DNA of 64,000 nt from Pedobacter sp. Leaf194 (GTDB lineage Bacteria; Bacteroidota; Bacteroidia; Sphingobacteriales; Sphingobacteriaceae), in assembly GCF_001423945.1 (NCBI RefSeq), contig NZ_LMPU01000012.1, positions 124,001 to 188,000 on the forward strand, read 5' to 3'. Below the pieces are notes generated by a model. The model did not search any database and had not been told where the DNA came from. It worked only from the letters and a program-made list of their open reading frames with translations. Shown in pieces: positions 44,165 through 53,617 of this stretch. Position 1 is the stretch's first letter; each line of letters starts with the position of its first letter. A program made the translations under genes and the position numbers.

Positions 44165-46726
44165 ATGGCCAAAAACTTATTAATCGTCGAGTCACCCGCA
44201 AAAGCTAAAACCATAGAAGGCTATCTAGGCAAAGATTTCCTCGTTAAATCTAGCTATGGCCATATCCGGGATTTAGCTAAGGGCGATATGGCGATTGATA
44301 TTGCAAACGATTTTGCCCAGAAATACGAGGTTCCGGCAGACAAGAAGGCACTTGTAGCTGAATTAAAAAAACTTGCTAAGGATGCCGAAATGGTATGGCT
44401 TGCATCCGATGAAGACCGCGAAGGTGAAGCCATTTCATGGCACTTGTTCGAAACCTTGGGTTTGAAAGTGGAAAAAACCAAACGTATTGTTTTTCATGAG
44501 ATTACCAAACCAGCAATTTTAAAAGCCATTGATAGTCCGAGGGCAATTGACTACAACTTAGTTAATGCTCAGCAAGCCCGTCGTGTTTTAGACAGATTAG
44601 TAGGTTTCGAACTTTCGCCTGTTTTATGGAAGAAAGTTAAACCATCTCTTTCTGCAGGCCGTGTGCAATCGGTAGCAGTAAGGTTAATTGTTGACAGAGA
44701 AAGAGAAGTTCAAAACTTTAACGCAGCAGCAGCCTTTAAAATAACTACACAATTCTTAACCGGTAAAGGGAAAGAAATTGTAAAAGCAGAATTACCCCAA
44801 CGCTTTGAAAGCGAAGCAGATGCGGAAAAATTCTTACAAGATTGTGCTACCGCACAATTTAACATCAGCAGTTTAGAAACAAAACCAGCCAAACGGAATC
44901 CGGCCGCACCCTTTACCACTTCAACGCTACAACAGGAAGCTTCTAGAAAATTAGGGTTCCCGGTGGCGCGAACCATGCAGGTTGCCCAACGCTTGTACGA
45001 GGCTGGTAAAATTACGTACATGAGAACAGATTCCTTAAACCTATCGGAAACTGCTTTAAACGCAGCTGCCGCTGAAATCAAATCAGCATACGGCGATAAA
45101 TACCATCAACAGCGGGTGTACAGAACTAAGTCTGCTGGTGCTCAGGAGGCTCACGAGGCCATCCGCCCTACTTATTTCGACAGACATACTGTTGACGGTG
45201 ATATTTCGGAAAAGCGTTTATATGATTTAATCTGGAAAAGAGCAATCGCCTCGCAAATGAGCGAAGCTTTGTTTGAAAAAACAACCGCTCAGATCACCGC
45301 ATCAACCCGTAAAGAACATTTGGTTGCAGAAGGTGAAGTGCTAAAATTCGACGGTTTCCTTAAAGTTTATTTAGAATCTACAGATGAAGAGGAAGGTGAA
45401 GAAAAAGAAGGTGGTTCGATTCTGCCTCCTTTAGCGAAAGGTCAGGAATTATTTTTAAAGGAAATGCAGGCAACAGAACGTTATTCACGTCCGCCGGCAA
45501 GATATACAGAAGCAAGTTTAGTTAAGAAATTAGAGGAACTTGGCATTGGCCGTCCATCTACGTATGCACCGACAATTTCGACGGTTCAAAATCGTGGTTA
45601 TGTTGTAAAAGAAGACAGGGATGGTAAACAGCGTAAGTTTACAGCTATAATTCTGGCTGATGGAAAGGTTTCTAAAGATTCCAGGACTGAAATAACGGGC
45701 GCTGAAAAGCAAAAACTCTTTCCTACGGATATTGGTGAAGTTGTAAACGATTTTCTGGTTGAACATTTCAAAGGAATTGTGGATTTCAACTTCACTGCAA
45801 AAGTCGAAAAAGAATTTGATGAGATTGCCCAGGGCTTACAGGAATGGACGAAAATGTTGCACTCTTTTTATAGTCCTTTCCATTCAGAAGTAGAAACTAC
45901 TTTGGAAACAGCCGAGCGTGCAACCGGCGAACGCCTACTCGGTTTAGACCCCGCAACAGGCAAAAACGTGTATACCAAGGTCGGGAAATTTGGACCACTG
46001 GTGCAAATTGGCGAACTTGATGAAGAAGAAAAACCACGTTACGCCAGCTTAATGCGCAGCCAATCTGTGGCGACCATTACGTTAGGTGAGGCTTTAGAGT
46101 TATTCAAACTTCCGATGCAATTGCCAGATTTTGAAGGCAAAGAAGTAATGATTGGTGTTGGCCGTTTTGGGCCCTATGTAAAATGGGGTGAAGCTTTTAT
46201 TTCCCTGCCTAAAAACGAAGAGCCACTTTCTGTTACCTATGAAAGGGCAGTTCAGATTATACAGGAGAAAATGGACGCTGATGCGCCTATCGCCTATTAT
46301 GAAGGTTTAGGTGTTACTAAGGGCAAAGGCCGTTTTGGCCCCTTTATTAAATGGAACGACTTGTTCATAAATATTCCGGCTAAAGGTTATGATTTCGATA
46401 ATTTAACGCAGGCCGATATTGAAACCTTGATAGGCAAAAAAGTAGAAAAAGAGGCGAACCGATACATAAAAACCTGGGATGCAGAGAAAATTTCCATCGA
46501 AAACGGCCGTTGGGGACCTTTTATCCGTTTTGGAAAATTGATGCTTAAGCTTAGAAATAACGCGGCTACAAAACAAAAATATACAGTTGAAGAACTGGCA
46601 GAGGTTGATCTTGATGTAATTAAGAAGATGATTGTAGAACAGGTTCCTAACGCTTTTGAAACTAAGAAGAAAGCACCAGCGAAAAAGAAGGCTCCGGCTA
46701 AAAAGGCTGTGGCAAAGAAAAAATAA
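44165..46726 (+). CDS. topA: DNA topoisomerase I, 853 aa
   Basis: ATG 44165 (MAKNLLIVESPAKAKTIEGYLG) starts at the Toprim domain; the longer frame from 44117 is not needed. Toprim has SYGHIRDL and DEDREGEAISWHL. The type IA core has AGRVQSVAVRLIVDRE and the active-site Tyr285 in ITYMRTDSLNLS. Four C-terminal topoisomerase repeats carry G-[KR]-[FW]-GP motifs (GKFGPLVQIGE, GRFGPYVKWGE, GRFGPFIKWND, GRWGPFIRFGK). They are followed by a Lys/Ala/Pro-rich tail (KKKAPAKKKAPAKKAVAKKK) that should bind DNA. Lacks the classical four-Cys zinc fingers of the E. coli enzyme, as expected in Bacteroidota. It relaxes negative supercoils. Confidence 0.95.
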   Translation: MAKNLLIVESPAKAKTIEGYLGKDFLVKSSYGHIRDLAKGDMAIDIANDFAQKYEVPADKKALVAELKKLAKDAEMVWLASDEDREGEAISWHLFETLGLKVEKTKRIVFHEITKPAILKAIDSPRAIDYNLVNAQQARRVLDRLVGFELSPVLWKKVKPSLSAGRVQSVAVRLIVDREREVQNFNAAAAFKITTQFLTGKGKEIVKAELPQRFESEADAEKFLQDCATAQFNISSLETKPAKRNPAAPFTTSTLQQEASRKLGFPVARTMQVAQRLYEAGKITYMRTDSLNLSETALNAAAAEIKSAYGDKYHQQRVYRTKSAGAQEAHEAIRPTYFDRHTVDGDISEKRLYDLIWKRAIASQMSEALFEKTTAQITASTRKEHLVAEGEVLKFDGFLKVYLESTDEEEGEEKEGGSILPPLAKGQELFLKEMQATERYSRPPARYTEASLVKKLEELGIGRPSTYAPTISTVQNRGYVVKEDRDGKQRKFTAIILADGKVSKDSRTEITGAEKQKLFPTDIGEVVNDFLVEHFKGIVDFNFTAKVEKEFDEIAQGLQEWTKMLHSFYSPFHSEVETTLETAERATGERLLGLDPATGKNVYTKVGKFGPLVQIGELDEEEKPRYASLMRSQSVATITLGEALELFKLPMQLPDFEGKEVMIGVGRFGPYVKWGEAFISLPKNEEPLSVTYERAVQIIQEKMDADAPIAYYEGLGVTKGKGRFGPFIKWNDLFINIPAKGYDFDNLTQADIETLIGKKVEKEANRYIKTWDAEKISIENGRWGPFIRFGKLMLKLRNNAATKQKYTVEELAEVDLDVIKKMIVEQVPNAFETKKKAPAKKKAPAKKAVAKKK

Positions 46727-46824
46727 AAAAGAGCGAAAGATTTCAATGATTTTTCAATCGATTTTGAGCAATCAGTGATTTTTGTAATCCCTCAATAAGC
46801 AATTACCCATTTAATCATTAAAAA

Positions 46825-47229
46825 TTGAAAGCAGATTTACCAGAAAATTCAGTAGAAGATATCGCGATGGCTGTTGTGCTGATGAGCGAAACTCCAGAGG
46901 TAAAAAACTGGACCGTTTATCTGGTGAACTTAAAAAACGAGCCGATTTCAAATGTGCTTATCAGTTCAAAAGGTTACGGAGAGAAAGACGGGAAGCAGGT
47001 TAAAACATCTGTTTTAAGGCATTTCATCGGAGATATGGACGCAAATGACTTTAAAGGTGTTGAGGCAATAGACCCGGAAGTTTTTGGCCTAACAAACGAG
47101 TATTGGTTAAGTTATTATATCGGTTCTACAATTTACGATAAGAAATTTATTTTCCTGCCAGAAAGCATAGTTGATTCCAATCTAATTAAAATCCCATTGG
47201 TAAACAGGCCTGGCGTTATGATTAAGTGA
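46825..47229 (+). CDS. conserved Bacteroidota hypothetical protein, 134 aa
   Basis: Best start is TTG 46825, giving KADLPENSVEDIAMAVV; related proteins I remember begin with MK.DIP, so the first residues are real and ATG 46867 would shorten it. A compact beta-rich domain with WTVYLVNLKNEPISNVLISSKGYG, KTSVLRHFIGDM and DKKFIFLPESIVDS. Such proteins are sometimes mislabelled as a phenylalanyl-tRNA synthetase subunit; I see no such function. It follows topA by 98 bases on the same strand. Confidence 0.65.
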   Translation: MKADLPENSVEDIAMAVVLMSETPEVKNWTVYLVNLKNEPISNVLISSKGYGEKDGKQVKTSVLRHFIGDMDANDFKGVEAIDPEVFGLTNEYWLSYYIGSTIYDKKFIFLPESIVDSNLIKIPLVNRPGVMIK

Positions 47230-47311
47230 AAGTTTGCAAGCAATTATCCAAATGCATTAACGTGCTGATTTATTTAGATTTAGCACCTGATACACGAAGT
47301 TTTTAATTCGA

Positions 47312-47734
47312 TTAAGGCACCTTAACCGCCTGCCTGCCGAGTAATTTCCATCCCCCATTTTCCCTACTCCAGATTAGCAGAATGTATAATTTTACGTTGC
47401 CCGGAACATTTTTATCGTTGGTTTTAGCCGTTAATGTATGACGAACCAATGCCGTTTTGTGTTGTACAATTACGCTTTGTTCTGTTAAATTCACATCAAC
47501 AAAATCTGATTCGCCAGACAACAACGAATGCATAAATTGTTGCTTGGTTTGAATCTTCCCGCTTGAATGGCCATAACTCAAATTTTCTAAAATAAGCCTA
47601 TCCAGAGCCACACTATCGGGAGTTACCATCAGTTTGGCAAGCTTATTTACGGCAGCCTCCACTTCAGCTTTCTGCGCAAAAGCAAAGTTGGTAAGCAAAA
47701 TCAGGGTCGAAAAAAGCAGTAGTTTCTTAATCAT
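47312..47734 (-). CDS. exported DUF4440/SnoaL-like protein, 140 aa
   Basis: Signal peptide MIKKLLLFSTLILLTNFAFAQ. The mature protein (~115 residues) is an NTF2-like fold: a helical start (EVEAAVNKLAKLMVTPDSVALDRLI), GHSSGKIQTKQQFMHSL, then strands VDVNLTEQSVIVQHKTALVRHTLTA and LLIWSRENGGWKLLGRQAVK. The DUF4440 family has no single role; some are ketosteroid-isomerase-like enzymes. Monocistronic, convergent with the preceding gene. Confidence 0.7.
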   Translation of the reverse strand: MIKKLLLFSTLILLTNFAFAQKAEVEAAVNKLAKLMVTPDSVALDRLILENLSYGHSSGKIQTKQQFMHSLLSGESDFVDVNLTEQSVIVQHKTALVRHTLTAKTNDKNVPGNVKLYILLIWSRENGGWKLLGRQAVKVP

Positions 47735-47944
47735 ATATAGTTAGAATGGATGATGCTGTAAACTTATCCAAATCCATTCAAATGCGCAAATAGAAATTTT
47801 ACACCCAATATTAAAAAAAAATTAAAATTGCTTATTTCCTGAAATGGGAAAGAACTAAATCTTCACATCTCTATAATTTTCAACATAATTAGTTTTAACT
47901 GAAATTTTAGTTAATTTTCAAACACATCTAATTATGATTTCAAA

Positions 47945-50900
47945 ATGGAACAACCTTCTACCTACCAATCATCATCCAAAAAGAAATTTATTTTTATAGG
48001 CCTGCTGGTGCTTTCAATAGGAGCAATCGTATTTATTTACTTTAATCGAAAGAAAAAAACGAATGAAGACAACCAGGCTTATGCAAAATACATAGAGGCT
48101 TATACCTCTGGAACCATCTCAAAAAAGAGTTTTATCCGCATACATTTAGCCAATGCAGCTAGTGGAATGCAGGACTTAGGCAAAGCAGATTCGAGGGATT
48201 TATTTGATTTCTCTCCATCAATTTCTGGAAAAACCTATTGGATTGACCCGCAAACAGTAGAATTTCGCCCGGATGAAAACATGAAACCCGGAAAAGAATA
48301 CGAGGCAACCTTTAAGCTGGCCGAGGTTTCGGCAACGGAGAAAGGTTTGGAAGATTTCGATTTCGAATTTAAAGTAATTACGCCGGGTGTAATGGTTTCG
48401 CAAAACGGCCTGATTTCTCAAAACAATACCTCGTTGGATTACATGAAACTGATTGGAGAAGTAGCAACCGCCGACATTGAAGAAACAGCCAGAATCGAAA
48501 AAATAATTGAGCTTGATTTTGACCAGAAACTGAAAATTAAATGGCAGCATGATCCTGCTAAAAACAGCTCCAGGTTTACTATCGATAGCATTAAAAAGAA
48601 AAGTGAAGACCAAACTTTAAAAATTAATTGGGACGGGGACGCTATTGATGCCGAGCAGAAAGGTGAAGAAGAAATCCGAATTCCGGCCCTTAATAAGTTC
48701 GAAATTTTGGATATGAAAGCCATTCAGGGTCAAGAAGATTATGCACTCGTACAGTTTTCTGAACCAATAAACGTTGCGCAGGATTTAACAGGAATGATTA
48801 CGCTCGGAAATTTAAGTAACCTGCGCTATACGATAGATGCCAGTCAGGTTAAGGTTTATGCTGCTGAAGATTTAAAAGGCAGTTACACCCTGAGTGTAAA
48901 TAATGGAGTAGAAAATATTAATGGTAAAGCGCTAACAGGCGGAAAAACGGCAAGCCTCGTTTTTGAAGATAAAATTCCATCAGTAACCATAGCAGGTGGC
49001 GGAACAATTTTGCCAAATTCCGGCAAGCTTGTTTTACCTTTCGAGGCTATAAATTTAAAAGCTGTAGATGTTACCGTTATTAAAATTTATGAAAATAATA
49101 TTCCGCAGTTTTTTCAAACCAATAGTTATAAAGATGGCAATGAGTTACGCAGGGTTGCGAAACCTATCCTCCAGAAAACGGTTCGTTTAGATGAAGATAA
49201 GTCACTAAACCTCCACAAAAAAAACCGATTCACACTCGACTTAGATAAAATGATTCGCACAGAACCGGGCGCCATGTATCGGGTTACGATCGCTTTCAGG
49301 CAGGAATATAACGCCTATAACTGTAAAGCTACTGAAGAAGCGCAGGTTAGCGATGGCGAAGGCGAAGACGAGTATGGCGAATACGATAATTATGGAGAAA
49401 AGATTGACGAAGACGATGATTTCTGGCAACGATACAATAATTATTATCCAAAAAATTACCAATGGAATGATAAAGGAAACCCCTGCACGCCATCGTTCTA
49501 CACAAATGAAAAGTGGGCAAGCAGAAACCTGATAGCATCAAATATTGGCCTGGTTGCAAAACGCGGTAACGACAACAGCATGCTTATCATCGCTACAGAT
49601 TTACGCACCGCAGAGCCTTTAAGTGGTGTCAACCTGGAGTTAATGGATTTTCAGAAGCAAATTATTTTCACTACAAAAACCGATGGTGATGGATTTGCCA
49701 GATTCGATTTAAAGCGTCAGCCATTTCTGCTAATTGCAAAGAATGGGTCCGAACGTGGCTATTTAAAACTCGATGATGGCAGTTCACTTCCTTTAAGTCG
49801 TTTCGATGTTGGAGGAGACGTGGTTCAAAGCGGATTAAAGGGGTTTATTTATGGCGAACGCGGCGTTTGGCGCCCGGGCGATAGTTTATTTGTATCGTTT
49901 GTATTAGAAGATAAACTGAAAAAATTACCGGCAAACTACCCGGTAACCATGGAGTTTTACAACCCTAAAGGGCAGTTGTACAAGCGACTGATTAATGGCA
50001 AACCATTAAATGGATTTTACACTTTCAAAACGGCAACTGAAAGCACTGCACCAACCGGAAACTGGCTGGCAAAAGTAAAAGCAGGTGGCGCAACATTTAC
50101 TAAAACCCTGAAAATTGAAACGGTAATGCCAAACCGTTTAAAAATCGATTTCAACGTAGGCAACAGAACTTATTTAAGTACGGGTACATCTGCTGCCACA
50201 CTAACCGCCAAGTGGCTGTTTGGCTCGCCGGCGCAGAACTTAAAAGCAAAAGTTGATGTTAACTTAAACACTACCGAAACAAAGTTTAAAGGTTTCGAGG
50301 GATTTAGTTTTGATAACCCGACTGTGAACTTTGAGTCGCAGGTTAAAACCATTTTTGAAGGCGCTTTAAATGCTGCTGGAATGGCACAAATTAATACAAA
50401 CTTGAACGAGAACAATACTGCTCCGGGCGTTTTGAGAGCCAACTTCACCACGAAAGTTTTCGAGCCGGGTGGAAATTTCAGCATAGATAATTTCAGTATT
50501 CCTTATCACGTTTATAAAAGCTATCTGGGTATCCGACCTGAAAAAGGCGATAAATTGAGCGGTATGTTAGTTACCGGAAAAGATCATAAAATTGAAATTG
50601 TAAATGTTAACACCGACGGTAAGTTGCTTGCTGGAACTAAGACTGTACAAGTAGAATTGTACAAAACACAATGGCGTTGGTGGTGGGAACAAGACAGTGA
50701 GTATACCTATGCAAACTTTACGCAAAACCAGTACAACAAGTTAGTAGAAACGCACCAGGTAAAACTAGTTAACGGAAAAGGGAATTGGAATTTACGTATA
50801 GACGAACCGGAATGGGGCCGTTATCTGATACTTGTTCGCGATGAAAATGGCGGCCATGTTACCGGAAAATCCGTTTATGTAGATTGGCCAGGTTGGGCCC

Positions 50901-53539
50901 AGCGAGAACAGGCTGCTAATCCGACCGAGGCATCTATGCTATCTTTTACTGCTAATAAAGAGAAATTTACCGTCGGTGAAGACATCACTTTAACCATTCC
51001 AACTGCGAAAAATGGCAGGGCTTTAATTTCTGTTGAGAATGGAAGTCGGGTTTTAAAAACGTTTTGGATTGATACCAAAGCCGGACAAACGCAATATAAG
51101 TTTAAGGCCGAAAAGGAAATGGCCCCAAATGTTTTCGCAAATATTACGCTTCTACAGCCACATGCGCAAACCGTAAACGATTTGCCAATAAGGATGTACG
51201 GTGCAATCCCGCTCTCCGTTGAAGACCCTCAGACGATTTTAAAACCAACAATTAAGATGTTGGACAAAATCAAACCAGAAACGGAAAATACCATCACCGT
51301 TGGCGAGCAAAACGGTAAAGCTATGACTTACACCATTGCATTGGTTGATGAGGGCCTACTGGATTTGACACGCTTCAAAACCCCAGACCCACATAGCGCT
51401 TTCTATGCACGTGAAGGTTTAGGCGTAAAAACCTGGGATTTATTTGATTACGTTCTAGGCGCCTGGGGCGGAAATCTCGAACGCATTTTAAGCATTGGTG
51501 GCGACGGCAGCATCAATAAAAATTTGAATCCCGCAAAGGCAAATCGATTTCAAGCCGTTGTTAAATTTATGGGGCCATACACAATTGGAAAGGGCGAAAG
51601 CAAAACGCATAAATTTAAGCTACCACAATATATTGGCGCCGTTAGGGCTATGGTTGTTGCAGGCCAGGATGCTGCTTACGGTTTTGCAGAAAAATCAGTT
51701 CAGGTAAAAAAACCTTTAATGGTGTTGGCCACATTGCCACGGGTTATTGGTCCGGGTGAGAGTTTTACCCTGCCAGTTACCGTTTTTGCTACCGAAAACA
51801 ATTTGAAAAATGTTTCTGTTCAACTGCAGGCTAGTAATTTAATTGTACAAGGAACAAACAAACAGCAGCTGTATTATCAAAAAACGGGCGAGCAAATGGC
51901 CTACTTTGAAGTTAAAGCGCCAAATACCGTTGGCATTGCCAAAGTAAAAGTGATTGCCCAAAGTGGCGCAGAGAAAACCGTTTACGATGTTGAAATGGAC
52001 ATCAGAAATCCGAACCCTTACATAACCAATGTGGTTTCGGCGACTGTTCAACCTCATACTAAATGGGCGGTAAATTATCAACCTATCGGGATGACAGGAA
52101 CAAATTCCGGGTCATTGGAAGTGTCGTCAATACCGGCAATTAATTTGGGTAAACGATTAGGTTATTTGATTCAATATCCTCATGGATGTATTGAGCAAAC
52201 CACTTCAGGGATATTTCCTCAACTTTATTTAGATAGATTGAGCCCGTTAAATGAACAGCAAAAAGCCAAAACAGAAGCGAACATTAAAGCCGGCATTAAT
52301 AGGTTAAAGGGTTTCCAAACTACTGATGGAGGTTTATCTTACTGGCCTGGCGAAGCGAATTCTGATGAGTGGGGAACTAACTATGCGGGCCATTTCTTAG
52401 TTGAGGCGCAAAACGCAGGTTATACCTTGCCAGTTGGGTTGATTGATGAATTGTTACGTTACCAGAAAACAAAGGCCACAAACTGGGCTCCAAACAGCAA
52501 TAATTTTTATGGCGGAGATCTATCTCAGGCTTACCGTCTATATATGCTCGCCCTCGCAAAGAAACCAGAAATGGCGGCAATGAACCGTTTAAAAGCTTTT
52601 GAATATTTATCCGTTGCTGCAAAATGGCGCCTTGCTGCTGCTTACAAGTTAGCCGGCCAAAGTAATGTTGCGCTGAACATGATTAGTGGATTAGACACAT
52701 CCATCCAACCGTACAAACAGCTGGGGGGCACTTATGGCTCGGATGTTCGTGATGAGGCGATGATTTTAGAAACGCTCACATTGCTTGGTCAAAAAGCAAA
52801 AGCCGCTGGTTTGCTCCAACCTTTAGCGGCCAAACTCGGCGAAAACACCTGGTACAGTACACAAACCACAGCATACAGTCTTTTAGCAATTGCTAAATTC
52901 TGTGGAGCGAACCAGTCATCAAATAAATTGCAATATCAATATAGTTTAGATGGAAAGTCTGCGCCTGTTAACTCCACTCAGTATTTGAACAGTACATCTA
53001 TTAACTTTAAAGGCAATACCGCATCGGTTACCAATAACGGAAATAATGTGCTTTTTGTTCGGTTGGTTCTGGAAGGACAGCCCGTAGCCGGACAGAACAA
53101 TTTTCTGCCTAACAAACCAGATGTTTTGGATATGAACGTTACTTACAAACGTTTAAACGGAACTGTATTAGATCCGACCACAATAAAACAAGGGACAGAT
53201 TTCTACGCAGAGGTTTCGGTTAAAAATCCAGGTAGAATGGGCTATTATGAGCAAATGGCTTTAACTCAAATCTTTCCATCGGGTTGGGAAATTATAAATA
53301 CCCGTGTAAATGATAATCAAAGCATCCTGGCATCATCTCCATTTACTTATCAGGATATTAGAGATGACAGGGTTTTCACTTACTTTAACATAAGGGAGAA
53401 TGAAAGCCTGGTTTATAAGGTATTGCTTAATGCATCTTACGTTGGCAAATATTATCTATCGGCGGTTCAATGTGAAGCAATGTACAACAACGATATTTCT
53501 GCTACCCAAGCCGGGAAATGGGTTCAGGTTGTGAAGTAG
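47945..53539 (+). CDS. alpha-2-macroglobulin family protein, 1864 aa
   Basis: ATG 47945 with an N-terminal membrane anchor (KKKFIFIGLLVLSIGAIVFIYF) instead of a lipobox, so the protein is probably held in the periplasm. It has a chain of macroglobulin (MG) domains, including GFIYGERGVWRPGDSLFVSF (the MG-type motif), an alpha-2-macroglobulin core (YTIGKGESKTHKFKLPQYIGAVRAMVVA) and a thioester motif GCIEQTTS with Cys1415, followed by the helical TED-like domain (GGLSYWPGE, TQTTAYSLLAI). Bacterial alpha-2-macroglobulins trap attacking proteases and pair with PBP1C; the pbpC gene is 78 bases downstream. The thioester appears intact. Confidence 0.9.
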   Translation: MEQPSTYQSSSKKKFIFIGLLVLSIGAIVFIYFNRKKKTNEDNQAYAKYIEAYTSGTISKKSFIRIHLANAASGMQDLGKADSRDLFDFSPSISGKTYWIDPQTVEFRPDENMKPGKEYEATFKLAEVSATEKGLEDFDFEFKVITPGVMVSQNGLISQNNTSLDYMKLIGEVATADIEETARIEKIIELDFDQKLKIKWQHDPAKNSSRFTIDSIKKKSEDQTLKINWDGDAIDAEQKGEEEIRIPALNKFEILDMKAIQGQEDYALVQFSEPINVAQDLTGMITLGNLSNLRYTIDASQVKVYAAEDLKGSYTLSVNNGVENINGKALTGGKTASLVFEDKIPSVTIAGGGTILPNSGKLVLPFEAINLKAVDVTVIKIYENNIPQFFQTNSYKDGNELRRVAKPILQKTVRLDEDKSLNLHKKNRFTLDLDKMIRTEPGAMYRVTIAFRQEYNAYNCKATEEAQVSDGEGEDEYGEYDNYGEKIDEDDDFWQRYNNYYPKNYQWNDKGNPCTPSFYTNEKWASRNLIASNIGLVAKRGNDNSMLIIATDLRTAEPLSGVNLELMDFQKQIIFTTKTDGDGFARFDLKRQPFLLIAKNGSERGYLKLDDGSSLPLSRFDVGGDVVQSGLKGFIYGERGVWRPGDSLFVSFVLEDKLKKLPANYPVTMEFYNPKGQLYKRLINGKPLNGFYTFKTATESTAPTGNWLAKVKAGGATFTKTLKIETVMPNRLKIDFNVGNRTYLSTGTSAATLTAKWLFGSPAQNLKAKVDVNLNTTETKFKGFEGFSFDNPTVNFESQVKTIFEGALNAAGMAQINTNLNENNTAPGVLRANFTTKVFEPGGNFSIDNFSIPYHVYKSYLGIRPEKGDKLSGMLVTGKDHKIEIVNVNTDGKLLAGTKTVQVELYKTQWRWWWEQDSEYTYANFTQNQYNKLVETHQVKLVNGKGNWNLRIDEPEWGRYLILVRDENGGHVTGKSVYVDWPGWAQREQAANPTEASMLSFTANKEKFTVGEDITLTIPTAKNGRALISVENGSRVLKTFWIDTKAGQTQYKFKAEKEMAPNVFANITLLQPHAQTVNDLPIRMYGAIPLSVEDPQTILKPTIKMLDKIKPETENTITVGEQNGKAMTYTIALVDEGLLDLTRFKTPDPHSAFYAREGLGVKTWDLFDYVLGAWGGNLERILSIGGDGSINKNLNPAKANRFQAVVKFMGPYTIGKGESKTHKFKLPQYIGAVRAMVVAGQDAAYGFAEKSVQVKKPLMVLATLPRVIGPGESFTLPVTVFATENNLKNVSVQLQASNLIVQGTNKQQLYYQKTGEQMAYFEVKAPNTVGIAKVKVIAQSGAEKTVYDVEMDIRNPNPYITNVVSATVQPHTKWAVNYQPIGMTGTNSGSLEVSSIPAINLGKRLGYLIQYPHGCIEQTTSGIFPQLYLDRLSPLNEQQKAKTEANIKAGINRLKGFQTTDGGLSYWPGEANSDEWGTNYAGHFLVEAQNAGYTLPVGLIDELLRYQKTKATNWAPNSNNFYGGDLSQAYRLYMLALAKKPEMAAMNRLKAFEYLSVAAKWRLAAAYKLAGQSNVALNMISGLDTSIQPYKQLGGTYGSDVRDEAMILETLTLLGQKAKAAGLLQPLAAKLGENTWYSTQTTAYSLLAIAKFCGANQSSNKLQYQYSLDGKSAPVNSTQYLNSTSINFKGNTASVTNNGNNVLFVRLVLEGQPVAGQNNFLPNKPDVLDMNVTYKRLNGTVLDPTTIKQGTDFYAEVSVKNPGRMGYYEQMALTQIFPSGWEIINTRVNDNQSILASSPFTYQDIRDDRVFTYFNIRENESLVYKVLLNASYVGKYYLSAVQCEAMYNNDISATQAGKWVQVVK

Positions 53540-53545
53540 CCAAAA

Positions 53546-53597
53546 TAAACCTGCGAAGTTTCGAAGGCCAAAAACCGGGTCGAACTTCGCAGGTTTA
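53546..53597 (+). repeat. long hairpin between alpha-2-macroglobulin and pbpC
   Basis: Inverted repeat TAAACCTGCGAAGTT (53546-53560) / AACTTCGCAGGTTTA (53583-53597), extended inward by a CGA/TCG pairing, giving a ~17-18 bp stem with a small bulge. There is no T-tract, so it is not a plain intrinsic terminator. Such AACCTGCGAAGTT hairpins are common between genes in Bacteroidota. It may stabilise or partly block transcription into pbpC. Confidence 0.6.
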
Positions 53598-53617
53598 ATC
53601 ATTCAACAATTCTTCGG

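Noticed and set aside
43920..44183. A plus-strand ORF upstream of topA
   Set aside because: It covers the repeat-like segment and overlaps the topA start; residues look random and no homologous pattern is seen.
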